Assembly: GCF_034702125.1 (NCBI RefSeq)
Contig: NC_085876.1
Span: 16,245,253-16,309,252, forward strand
From: Engraulis encrasicolus
Lineage: Eukaryota > Chordata > Actinopteri > Clupeiformes > Engraulidae
Reading direction: 5' to 3'
DNA length: 64,000 bases
How positions within the stretch are numbered: position 1 is the first letter of the stretch; each line of letters starts with the position of its first letter. Below are positions 44,762 to 55,911 of the stretch, piece after piece. The notes below the pieces were generated by a model, which saw only the letters and a list, made by a program, of their open reading frames with translations, ran no database searches and was not told where the DNA came from. A program made the position numbers and the translations under genes.

Positions 44762-45500
44762 GTATACCCTACTTTTCCATTTCGTGACAAAAATCTCAAT
44801 CAAATCATCTTTTCTGTTTTTCCTACTCTATCATTTTCAATTTTTGCTACCCCTTGTTTTTATATCTTCACTAATGACGAGCACTTGTCTCCTCCATCAT
44901 TCTCCATCCCTCGCTTTTCATCTCTCTCTCTCTTGATTACGTGGTGCATCCACAAGCTGCCTCTTTTGTGGGCCAGCTCATACGGATCAGTGTGTGTGTG
45001 TGTGTGTGTTAGAAGTGAAAGTCAGACTCTCATGGTCTGTTGATAAGGATCAGCGTAGCCAGCATGGCCAGAGCCCCTCCAGCCCCATGGATATGGCACA
45101 CAGAGAAAAGAGGAGAGGAGAGGAGAGGAGAGAAGAGAAGAGAATGAGTGATTCAAGAAAAAAGGAGAATGGAAGAAAAATGGAGGAAATCCAGTGGAGA
45201 TGAGGGAAAGAGACAACAGAACAGGGTGAACGTGTGTGAGTTTGGAGTTTACAGTAATTCGGCGGGCTTTCAATCAATTAAAATGCCCGCTGTTTCTGTT
45301 TTCTTTAATACAGGACACTCCACACACACACACACACACACAGAGACGGATACACAGACAAACTCCTGTTGCCTGTCTTTTTATCTGTCAGCCTGTTTGT
45401 CTGTCTGCCTCCCTAGTAACGATAACGTGTGACTTTTGGTTCTCTAAAGGTTAGGTTTATAACCAAACCAAAATCTACCACTTAAAAATTGGTTCAGTTT
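44762..45500. other. Unassigned with microsatellites
   Basis: (TG)n at about 44991-45009, GGAGA at 45110-45145, (CA)n at 45320-45342. No gene. Confidence 0.45.
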
Positions 45501-45527
45501 CGATTCTCACTTGGTTGTCAGGAAAGT

Positions 45528-46660
45528 TTAATTTTCGTTCACTCTCTCGCTTGAATCGCATTGCGCCTGGTCTATTCGCACGGTAAATCTTCTGTAGTAC
45601 AATATATGCCTCTGAAAAGGGTTGTTATTGAAAATATGTCTTTCCTCCCACAGCCCCATGTGTAAATTAGCATAATTGGGTGCAAACGGTGAACCCATGC
45701 TAATGCCTTGACATTGCAAAAAGTATTTCTTGTCAAACATAAAATAAATTTGATAAACAATAAACTTGATCAATGTCAACAAAAACTCAACAGGCAGCTC
45801 ATCATTTTTCGTTTGTAAGTAGAACTCCATCGCCTCCACACCGCCCTCATGTGGTATGTTGATGTAAACGGCCTCTACATCAAAAGACACCAGAAATGAG
45901 TCAACAGGCATAGAAATGTCCGTAATTGCAAGACCGCAGTCGTGTCACCAACATATGATGGTAAAGTTTTCACAATGTCTTTTATGAAGGCATCCACAAC
46001 TTGGCTTAATGGTTCAGTTAAAGAGTTTTTGCTTGCCACTATAGGTCTACCAGGAGGGTTTGCTAGGCGCTTATGTATTTTTGGAAGTAGATAGAAGACG
46101 GGAGTCATTGGGTAATACACTTTAAGAAATTCAAACTGTTTTTTTTTGTTATCCAGTGCAACATTCAATATCTCATTTTTCTCTTCTATAAACGTATCCA
46201 CTGGATTCTCTGGTAACCGTTTGTAAAAGGACACAACCACAAGTTGTCTGGAGGCTTCAGTTGTATTGTCCTGTGCATTTTGCACGATCACTGCTCCCCC
46301 CTTATCCGCAGATTTAATAACAATGTCCACATTATTCTGCAGTTCTTTCTGCAGACGTGATATTGTGCTTGACTCTTTTTGTAGGTGATTTTACCACAGC
46401 TTCAATGTCTTTCTCTACCAACCTACTAAAGGTAGCTAGGGTGGGATCTGGGCCACCTGGTGGCATAAAGGTGGATTTTTTCTTGAACGGGTCATATCTG
46501 CCCAAGTCAGTGGCGCATCCTTTATTACTAAAGAAATGCTTGAGGTGGAGCTGTCTGTAGAATTTGAACGTGTCAACTTTAAGATGGAACACATTCACTT
46601 TGTTAGTGGGGACAAATTATAATCCTTTACTCAAAACTTTGATTTGGGGGTCGGTTAGTG
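45528..46660 (-). pseudogene. Penelope-like element reverse transcriptase, truncated and frameshifted
   Basis: Three minus-strand frames follow one another. The first (46598-46332) has KVDTFKFYRQLHLKHFF. The second (46330-45875) has IVIKSADKGGAVIVQ, VFYLLPKIHK and PPGRPIVASKNS. The third (45911-45528) has VSFDVEAVYINIPHEGG and GISMGSPFAPNYANL. Order and motifs match the Penelope-type RT. Sequence stops at LYYRRF, just before the expected catalytic Asp-Asp box, so palm C, the thumb and any GIY-YIG endonuclease are missing. Loss of the 3' half is unusual for retroposons, which normally lose the 5' side. Confidence 0.85.
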
Positions 46661-46949
46661 GGCAGGGAGAGATGTTAATTACCGAACGCTGTCCATTCTT
46701 GTTCTGAAGCTGCGCGTCTCCTTGCTCATCATCTCATTCATTCATCGATTGCTTGAGTACTTCATTGGAGTCAATGTAAAAGGTGGGGGGGCTGCAGTCT
46801 TGAATACCCAAATGCTCCGTTCAGCACCAAATGTCAAAATTGTGATGAGAACATCTCTACTTCACCCCAGAAGTCACACAAACAGGGCTTAATGTTTAAA
46901 ATAGCGAACCACCACTTTAAGCGTTGATCCGATCCGTAGGGGATTCGCT
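46661..46949. other. Unassigned spacer
   Basis: Non-repetitive to eye; no gene. Confidence 0.4.
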
Positions 46950-46957
46950 GCTACCAA

Positions 46958-47903
46958 TAGTGTTGTCGATTTAGCGACTTTTGGCCACCTCTGGCGACAA
47001 AAAAAATCATCTAGCGACTTAGCGACTTTTCAGGCTCAATCTGGCCGAATCTAGCGACTATTTCGCTTGTCTTGTGAGAGGCAAATCAGTATCTCTACCC
47101 ACGACACCACACAATGCATTTTCAGTGGCGGGTAGAGACAGACGTGACACATGATGCACTACGGTGTGGCAGCTTTTGTGATACGCACTGGAATTCACAT
47201 GTACATCTTCTTGTATGAGGCTATGGCAAGCAATGTGGGACAAAGATATGACAGGAACCAAATGTCAACATAAACCGAGATTACAGTCTTTGATATGGTC
47301 ACCAAATGTTTTAGGACTGTCATTTATATGCCTACACTTTGGAATCAGTCTTGTTACACAGGTATATTTGATTTACCTCAACTGTACCCTGCACTTAACT
47401 TTACTCAGTCTACTTCAAGCAGATACAGGGGGCATGAGAATCCGGTGCGTATCATAAAAGCTACCACAACGGCTCCTTGGGATATGCATACCAGTACGAC
47501 AAATTTAAAAGAGCACTAGCATGCTGGCCGCACCGACCGCAGTGAATCCCGGGCACTGGCGACAAAAAAACTCATCTAGCGTCTTTTTGGTGCATCTGGC
47601 AACTTTTTAAAACGTGCATTTTCTGAGACAAATTCATTGTTTTCCCACATAGTTCTGACGCGCCGCCTTCAGAAGCGTTTCCCACGGTTAAGCAGGGCTG
47701 CAGCTTAGCTCTGATCTCCAAAAAGTGGCTAGCACCGCCCATTTGTACTGTGGACGAAGGCATGTGGGCACGTTTTTTGTAGATCAGTGCGCCATGCGTG
47801 ACATTGTGACGTCATACGTAGCGTCATGACATCATCTAGCGACTTCTTGCGACTTTTCAGTAAGCCCATAGCTACTTTGGCTGATTTTCTTTTGGCAACA
47901 CTG
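46958..47903. mobile_element. hAT-type element, 946 bp, perfect 8-bp duplication
   Basis: GCTACCAA at 46950-46957 and 47904-47911. Ends TAGTGTTGTCG and, reverse-complemented, CAGTGTTGCCA. Subterminal tagcgac/gcgactt repeats at both ends. No transposase reading frame recognised. Confidence 0.9.
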
Positions 47904-47911
47904 GCTACCAA

Positions 47912-48368
47912 CAACTCAGTCAGGATTCGTCTCACCGAGTCGACGAAGGGAGTGACAGCCGTGGCTTTAAAGTCTGTACGCTGTAGTGAGTGATAGTAGT
48001 CACGAGAGTAACCTACAGACTGAGATGTAAAAGCGTTGGCATTTAGAAATGTAGACCTCAACAGAGTCACAAGCACACACATTAGGAGTGGGGATCCGCG
48101 ACTCAATTGGCCACAACAAGGCAGGAAGGATCAAACAGGCTCGATGAATGACGAGGCGGGAGTTGATTCCGTTTTACTCAGTGAGTGTTCGTGACTGAAC
48201 AGCATACTAGAGAGATTAGAGAATGGCTGTTGTAGTCAACTAAAGAGGATATATTTCTGTTTCACAATTTCTAGCGTTTTGTTGACATATTAATGACATG
48301 CCGTCTGACCCGCCTTTGGTGGATCAATGCATGTAGACGGTGGGTTAGATTTCGTAGCTCCTGTAGAA
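47912..48368. other. Unassigned
   Basis: No element or gene recognised. Confidence 0.4.
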
Positions 48369-49095
48369 AACGAGTGGCAACTTGATTTTTCTATTATGAC
48401 CTCCTGACAATATGTAAGGCAATATTCTGGCTGTTGCCACACTGAGAAGTTGCACGTTTATATTAAAAAATAACGAAAATAAAAAAGACTGGGGGTGACG
48501 TCACATAATGCACGGTCAATGGGAAGTCTCCGCCCCTCAAAGTTGAAAAGGGAATATTTATCCACATATCAGGCTTTTTTCATGGGCACATAATTCACCT
48601 AATCATTGAAACAACGTAGGTATTTCATTCATAACCATTTTCCTGTAACTGGAAAAAAATAACACAGCTTGCATTTCTTTACTGACACGTTGTTTTTTGG
48701 CGAATTGATCTACCCCCGTCACCTCATTGCTCTATTGCTTTGAGGGAACAGACCTGTCCTCTTTTTGACATTTATCTCTCGTTGCCCAATGATGGTCAGA
48801 CAGTCGAACACTAACAGCAAAAAAGAGCACTTCTGAAAGTTTGAGACAACAAGTGAGCCCACTTACCCCCCAACTTGTAACTTTTTGCCATGAAGTCTGA
48901 CGGTTCCGGGTAGCATGCACGCGCTAGCTGTATTCTGCCTCATTGACTTTGCATTGACGTGACGTCACTCGGTCGGCTATTATTTGTTGTCATTTTTATA
49001 AATCAATGTGCAAGTTTTGAGGATGGCAACAGCCAAAATATTGATTAATGGGTTGTCAGGGGGTTATATAAGCAAAAATAAAGTTGCCACTCGTT
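48369..49095. mobile_element. Foldback element with ~150-bp inverted arms
   Basis: The left end AACGAGTGGCAACTTGATTT is matched, reverse-complemented, by the right end AACGAGTGGCAACTTTATTT. The arms continue through aatattntggctgttgcca and gacgtca. No clear target duplication. Non-coding. Confidence 0.85.
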
Positions 49096-49228
49096 AACAC
49101 CAACGAACTGACAAGATATGAGACTGATCCCACCACCTAATGACAGCCATCCGGTCTATCCGGATGAGGTCTTGATACGTCTCTCCAAACGGATCATCCG
49201 GGTTTAATCAGCTCTAGTTTTTAACACA

Positions 49229-50006
49229 TTAATTTGCCTGGCTGACTGGCTCACTGTTCATAAATAGCTTTGGTTCATTATACATGGCCCATGTAGATAT
49301 AATAAGCCAAACAGACAACTAATACGATAAAAAACACAAATCGACACGTCTCTTGAATTGTTCATAATTGCTAGATAGTAGTTGTTGGCAGCTAGTGCCC
49401 TAACACGGACACCACGTGTGACCACCTGCATTGTATCTGTTGTAATGCGCTCTAGCTGCTATCCTGCTAAATTGTTTGACCATCTTAGCCATGCTATCAT
49501 GTTTAGGTAAAGTCGTCTGGTAAACGTAAGATAATGATTTACAGTCGAAAGGGATACTTTCTTCCAGCAAACGAGACTTCAATATGCAGTGGCTGCGTTT
49601 CCCAATCCTGCTAAATCCATCATACATGCAAGGAATCTAGAACTTGACCTTGATCGCTAAAGTTCGAACAGTCTCACTTCTCATAAATGTTATATTATGG
49701 GATCAGTTTATCACGTCGAATTTAGCTCTGTGGTTTATCGTTACACTTTCACTAGCACTGTTAATACAGGAACTAAAACATGAGTCTACCACACATTAGC
49801 CTGCCCTTACACATTAGCCATAGCACGGCCCACGTGTCAATTTGGAATGGATTATTAACGCATTCATTTGTCTGGCTGGCTGGCTCACTGTACATTATAG
49901 CTTTGGTTCATTATACATGGCCCATGTAGATATAATGAGCCAAACAGACAACTAATACGTTAAAAAGCACAAATCGACACGTCTCTTGAATCGTTCATAA
50001 TTGCTA
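49229..50006. repeat. ~150-bp direct repeats, 625 bp apart
   Basis: Copies at about 49229-49376 and 49854-50002 share agctttggttcattatacat, ggcccatgtagatataat and gacacgtctcttgaat. They could be a local duplication; no LTR hallmarks (TG...CA, PBS) are visible. Confidence 0.85.
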
Positions 50007-51480
50007 TCAGACCTGCATAGCTTAATCAGACAAGAACTTACCCAGAACGTGCGTGGAGGAGTAGCAGCACTACCGCTACCATCTTCCCAGACCCCGATCC
50101 CGACACCGGCCGGTGAAGTTGGCCGGATGGCTTCTTCGATCAGACTGGCTGCCTCCCGGAGCAACTCTGGGCAGCTCTTTCTCATTTTTCAGATTTTTTC
50201 GTCTTCTCTATCCTCTATACTCTAAACTCTGTCCTCTTTCCTCGTTCACTGTCGTCTTCTGCACGTGTTGTATCAGCGACTACTATATATTAGGGCTGAT
50301 CTGACACCCAGACCAACGAAGCTAATTTGGTCAAAATCCAAAAAACAAGAAGTTATTATCTTACTCTTGGCGTAATCGCAGGTACTTGTGGGTTGAATCA
50401 CATAATTCCAGAAACTCGTCAACAACTCCAGAAAGTAATGTGATGATGCTTTGTTTATTAACTGTAGCCATTCACTTGAATGGAACTCTGCAGCACTCAT
50501 CTGCTTGTTATGCGGACACTGCCTGCCGCAAGTGTCCTGCTACGGAACACAGAGAGATGAGCCACGCACGCGACTCTCCTCAACACAGCTGTAGTGATTA
50601 ACCAGCCATGGAAAAAATAAATTGAGACTGTGAATTGCGATGTTTACAAGGAAATGATTTTAATCAATAACAATGAAATACCCAAAAAAGCAATACCCAT
50701 GTCAGATTCGAATATTAATGGCCAATTAATATTCGTTCGAATGTCTCGAATTTTCTTAACATTCGACTTATATTCGAATATCGAATATCGAAGTCAAAGG
50801 CTTACTATATATATATTTAAAAAAGGGGTTCTAAGTTCCCCAGTTGCGGGGAACATAGGGATGACCCCGTCACCATGACAGACAGCCCAACGGTCCTTCA
50901 CACAGTGTGATAACAATGCATTGTGAGCAAGGAAAATAGAATTGGATAAGAACTATCTCTTGGGGGAATATGAATTGGTCACGTAGCAGTGCGCATGGTC
51001 AGTGGGTGCGACACCTTGATGGATCAAAATTGTGACCCCCAAAATCTGCAAAAATCGCCCGAAAGAGGACATCCGGTTGTTAGTGTTCAGTGTGTGGCCA
51101 AATGAACTGCAGCTGTCAATCTGCGGTAATTGCAGGGGATAATAGAGCTCTTCAGCGTTGACGTCAACTTGTATGCAGCGTTTGGACTTCCGGTTCGATG
51201 GCGATTTTTTACATTGCAAAACGCCATAGAGATTCAGGTTTGGCAAAAATATAAGTTGCACGGCAACAACGAACATTAGCGTGTCCCCGCATCCCTTTCT
51301 CATTAGTGGAACGGATCGTATCATCATGTTGGTGTATTCACATGATAAATCATGACGATTATAATTCAATATTGCTAACCCCTTTCTGATCATTAAAACT
51401 TCCGAACTACATACTTTCCTTTGGTTGCCATGGGTACAACCCTCCGCACGTACATGCCGTTAGATACAGGCGCCGCTTCT
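50007..51480. other. Unassigned; TTCGAAT-rich patch 50710-50800
   Basis: Repeated ATTCGAATATCGAATATCG-like sequence at about 50770-50800, possibly the end of an unrecognised hAT-like element. No gene. Confidence 0.35.
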
Positions 51481-51484
51481 GTAG

Positions 51485-51765
51485 TCGCCAAAAGCTTCCG
51501 GGTTTAGCATATGGACGCAACATTGTATTTATGTCGAAGTTTGACACAAAATGATCAACCATGTCATACCTACAGCCTATTTTTAACACCCTCGACAGTT
51601 TGCGGGGGTTCGCTAAGCGCGTGCTTGCACTCGGAGCTTATTTGAAATTTACCCCTCTTCATTCCCAATAGAGGCCGGAAGCCGATAGGAACCAGGACGT
51701 CCTTAAATGCTAACATGAAAGACTACAATCTACTACATGCTTCCGCGTTACTGAAGAACTCTATT
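51485..51765 (-). repeat. Dispersed repeat family D, copy 2
   Basis: Inverted relative to 25905-26200; see shared blocks listed there. Confidence 0.85.
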
Positions 51766-52510
51766 AAGGACAGCTGACAAGCATTCATGGCGTCCAATGA
51801 CTGTTCCACACTCCAACCCTGGCGATAGTGGCATTGCACTTAACTTTTATGCCTCAAGTACTGACTGTAGAAGATTTCAATGTGTCAAACACTTGATATT
51901 CACAGCAAAATAATGATGAATCAATAACATACATATTAATTATTAGTCCAAAAATAGGGAGGCCATCATTTTAGTCTGTGATTATGAAAGTATTTCCACT
52001 AATGTACTTGTTGCCATTAAGGGACAACCATTTCACAGAGATTACATGATGGAAACTGTCAATATTCAAAAAATCTCTAATCTTTGAACTGACATATGCC
52101 TCTGCGGTCTCTGAAACCGTTGATGTGGGGCCTAATTCCTTTTCATGAACAAATATATTGTTTGTTTGATAGGTACTTTCGACAATTTTGCTATTATTTA
52201 CAAGATATTTGCAGACATTCATATAATTTAATTTAGAGGCCCACTCGGTCGGGTACCTAACCGGTAAAAAAGTTCAGTCAGATGACTTTTTTTTTGCTTT
52301 AATCCCTGTAGTTTATGCTAATGTTTTGTCTCACGTTTTTAACAGTGCCAGACGATGGATGGGGGTGATCTGTCAATATATGTTGATGTGTGTGTGGAGC
52401 GGGAGACGTGTTGTTGAGCGTGAAGAAACAACGTTTCACGTCTTTATACACTGTAACAACTCATCACTATGAACACGTAGCAAGCTATATCCAGTCGGAG
52501 GCATGTTGCT
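51766..52510. other. Unassigned; one 83-codon minus-strand frame
   Basis: The frame at 51971-52222 (minus) includes FHHVISVKWLSLNGNKY, faintly like a domain of uncharacterised fish proteins, but the match is too weak to call. Confidence 0.25.
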
Positions 52511-52517
52511 AGGGTAG

Positions 52518-52925
52518 CTAAGTTGGCATACCTTCGTCTGTTGTCGCTCTCGTATCCAGTCCTCCCACCTCTCCCGTCACGGACTTCTCGCCAATAATCG
52601 AGATTATCTTCTCAAGCAAGAGGGTCAAGGTGGATGTCGCAGACCCCACCTCCCGTCTTCCTCTGCTCCCTGGCCCTTTCGGCTCCCCTTTTCTTGGCTA
52701 GAGATTTGATGTCGGCCCACTTTTTTTTACCGCTTCAGCGTCTCGATTCAGACCTCCCACTGATGACACAGATTGGGCAACCCTCGTCCATCCCCTCTTT
52801 TTGTTTTCTGCGGTCACCCCCATGCTGTCAAATTTCCCCAATAATAGCTTTTTTCTTATGGAAACTTCTTCAACTAGCACCTCCAATTCCTGCTTCGAGA
52901 AATTCCTCGACCTCTTAGCCTCCAT
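52518..52925 (-). pseudogene. Harbinger Myb/SANT-like protein pseudogene
   Basis: From the ATG at 52925 the frame reads MEAKRSRNFSKQELEVLVEE and includes GVTAENKKRGWTRVAQSV, a Myb/SANT-like DNA-binding domain of the NAIF1 type encoded by Harbinger transposons. The third tryptophan block shifts frame at an A8 run (+ strand T8, 52721-52728) and resumes as KWADIKSLAKKRGAE. Frame then shifts back at a G4 run (+ strand C4, 52644-52647) and continues LEKIISIIGEKSVTGEVGG to a stop at 52518. These are two one-base indels of opposite sign. In Harbinger this protein assists the transposase; no transposase gene was found here. Confidence 0.8.
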
Positions 52926-53160
52926 CTTTAATAATTGTCGTTATTGACGTTAGTCTCGCGAAAGCCCCCACCCCCCACACACAAGAACGTTCTTTAACAA
53001 GTACTTAAGTCATAAATGTAAGAAGTTCGTAAGAAATGTCATAGTTCTTACGAAAATATTGAGGAATATCACCTTAGATAAATCTCAAGAACTTCTTCGT
53101 TTTTGTCTTAAGAATCTTTCTAAGATTAATCTTAAGAAAACTTTTGTGAATCCGGCCCCA
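52926..53160 (-). mobile_element. Terminal region of a Harbinger element
   Basis: Minus-strand start TGGGGCCGGATTCACAAAAG resembles fish Harbinger termini and lies 235 bp upstream of the Myb-like ATG. The segment contains several CTTAAGA/TCTTAAG inverted motifs. The opposite terminus was not found, so the element is truncated. Confidence 0.6.
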
Positions 53161-53690
53161 GGTCAAAGGCTATTTTGAGTTTGGCCTGTCTGTTAGCACT
53201 GGCTAAAAAATGATCTATTAGTGTATATGTGTGTCCTGACCGTGTGTGTGTCTTTCTGTCTGTCTGTATTTGTGTGTGAGGTCATGTTGAGCGGAGCCAG
53301 TGAGTCCGATCGATGGGCAGCGGAGTGCCATGGTCCTGACGGATTGAGAAGTTAATCACACTGACGTCCCTAATGGCCCCCGTGTCACCACGGAGACGAA
53401 ATACTAATGTGTGTATGCATGTGTGTGTGTGTGTGTGGAAGGGATGTATGGGAGCAATATGGGAGGGACGCTGCTTCTACCGCTCTTTGCCCGTTTGTCT
53501 GTTTAGAGGTGTTTTTTGTGATTATGCGCCCATATACAGTGCTCGTCCTGTCTCAAGCTAATGACTAATGTCAGTCTTGTCATCTTGACAGATGTAAAGA
53601 TGTGGACTGCGGTGCGGTGTGGAGGGAGAGGATGGCCGAGGTCAAGGGGTGGGTTGGGTGGAGGACTGGTTGAAGTGCTTGATCTGCGCA
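53161..53690. other. Unassigned with short (TG)n
   Basis: No gene recognised. Confidence 0.4.
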
Positions 53691-53960
53691 GGAGAGAGGT
53701 GAAGAGGGGAGAGCAGAGAGGAGGCAGAGGAGAGGAGAGAGATGAGAAAGGGAAAGGAGGGGAGGTGGAGTGAGGAGGGGTGGGAGGACTGACGGAGGTG
53801 TTTGTTCTGTGTTTATGATGTGTGTGCTTGTCTAGGTATGTGGGCAGGAGAGGGAGGAGAGAAAAGGAGAGGAGAGAAGGAGGAAAGAGGGGAGGGGAAG
53901 GAGAGGAGAGGAGAAAATAAGGGAGGGGAGAGAGGAGAGGAGATGAGAGGGGTAAGGAGA
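53691..53960. repeat. Purine-rich GGAGA tract
   Basis: GAGAGGAGAGGAGAAAA-type sequence interrupted by a short TG patch. Confidence 0.85.
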
Positions 53961-54154
53961 GGGACATCCGGTGGGAAGTGACATTGAGAGACGTGGCTAT
54001 CTATCTCAGTGACCCACCCTCCCCTCAGACATCCATCATTGTGTGTGTGTGTGTGTCGTCTGTGTTGATAGCCAAATCTGTCACTAGTCATCCTGCTAAT
54101 CAATACGGGGCAGGGGCACACATGACAGTACACACTGTAGGAAAGGAAGAGGAA

Positions 54155-54225
<71 letters not shown>

Positions 54226-54263
54226 TGTGTGTGTGTGAGTGAGTGAGTGAGTGAGTGAGTGAG
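54155..54263. repeat. (TG)n followed by (GAGT)n
   Basis: About 40 TG units then seven GAGT units. Confidence 0.95.
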
Positions 54264-55250
54264 CATATGTATCTGTGAGCGGGAAAGGCATGTGCCATAT
54301 AATCGTCCAGCCTGTATACACACACACACCTTACTCCCACTACACACACACTTTAATGCCGCTGATGGGAAGTAGTTGTATTGAAGCCTCCCACCTGCTT
54401 TGTTCTGCCTCATCTGTCTTTGTTGTGGGTCAGCAGGCAACCTTTCTTTTATTACGCTCTTTCTTTCTTCCCCACTTCCTGTCTGATTCTTTATTCTCTC
54501 TCTCTTTCTCTCTGGCTTTCTCTCTCTGCTCCCCTCCCTCTCAGTCTTAGTATTCATGCTGAGGTTAGTGTGTTCCTCCTGGATAGAATAGTGTGTACCG
54601 CATCTGTCTGTGTGTGTGTGAGTGCTGATGTCCACACTCATCTTCCTGTTCTGTTTCTCCATCCGAGCGAATGGGAATCCGCGTGACCCCTGATGACCCC
54701 TGTAATGTCACCGCTCTGATGCACAGGAAATGCGCCCATTTTTCATCCATTTTCTCAACCTCTTTGTCTTACACACACACACACACGCACACGTATAATA
54801 CGGCCTGTCTCTCTCATGCTCAGTCATTCGATCACTCTCCCGCCCTGTCTGATTTCTTCGGTTCGACTTCAGTCTTCTCAGCGGGAAAATTGCATGCCGC
54901 AGATAGACTCCCAAATGCATGCATGCATGCATGCACGCACACACACACACACACAATCAGTCACACAAACACCCAGACATACACACAACGTTACACATGT
55001 CACAGACAAATTTCCACACATCACGTCACATACCAATCAAAAACTTGCTTTTATTCCATTCTGCCAAACACACACACACAAGTGACAACAATACACACAC
55101 TCACATACAGACAAGAAAGCAAGATTAGGTTCTGAAAACAGAATCAAAGCTGAAACACACACACACAGGTACGCTTGCACGCACACACACACACACACAC
55201 AGGTACGCTTGCACATACACACACACCAGCCAATTACTAGAGACAGTAAT
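54264..55250. repeat. Scattered CA-rich simple repeats
   Basis: CA runs at 54770-54790, 54917-54957, 55063-55080, 55156-55201 and ATGC repeats at about 54915. No gene among them. Confidence 0.75.
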
Positions 55251-55907
55251 GAAACAAAACAATCAGTCCTGTATTCATGCAGACATCCAAGACAATAGTG
55301 AATGCAATTTAAGCTGTCAGCTATGAAGCAATTTTGGAGAGATGTTCAACAGAAAGACAGAAATGTTCGGAATTGCGTTCAGATATGGTTAATTTGTAGG
55401 TTGCCCATTACGTGCTCAACACATTCCAAAAGGGTTATTTTTTGGTGTCCAACACGTTCTCTAAACGTTTCAAAAGGGTGTCAAACAACACGTTAGGAAA
55501 AACACGTCCACGGACGTACAAATAAGGTGTAAAGTTAGGTTTTATTACGTGTTCAACACCTATTTTTGACACCGAAAATAAGACCTGCCGCAGCACCATG
55601 GGCTTACTTTTTCTTTTTGGGGCTACTTTGGCCTATGCTTTATCCTATAGCATTTATGAGGCCATTATTCCATTATTACTACAATTATTGTATAGCCTAG
55701 TTATGCAAAAGAATGAAGCATGTGTAATGCTTGATCAATGTATTTATCTAAAGCAATAAGCTGCCACTTGGACTTGGAGCGGGAGTGCAGTCTGTGTCAG
55801 GGCTTTACAATGTTGAAGAGGGCGCTTGCGTTGGCTTTTCCCACCTGAAACACGAAAAGAAGAACTTATTCAACAAGTGATGCTCATGACAATATATGGG
55901 CCGCAGA
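55251..55907. other. Unassigned
   Basis: AACACGT/ACGTGTT-type short motifs at 55420-55570 recall the 61-bp array at 60081 but no element border is visible. Confidence 0.3.
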
Positions 55908-55911
55908 TATG

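Noticed and set aside
49229..50006. Short LTR retrotransposon bounded by direct repeats
   Set aside because: The direct repeats lack TG...CA ends, a primer-binding site, a polypurine tract and a target duplication.
51971..52222. 83-codon minus-strand frame as a gene exon
   Set aside because: Only a faint resemblance to uncharacterised fish proteins; no splice sites or neighbouring exons support it.
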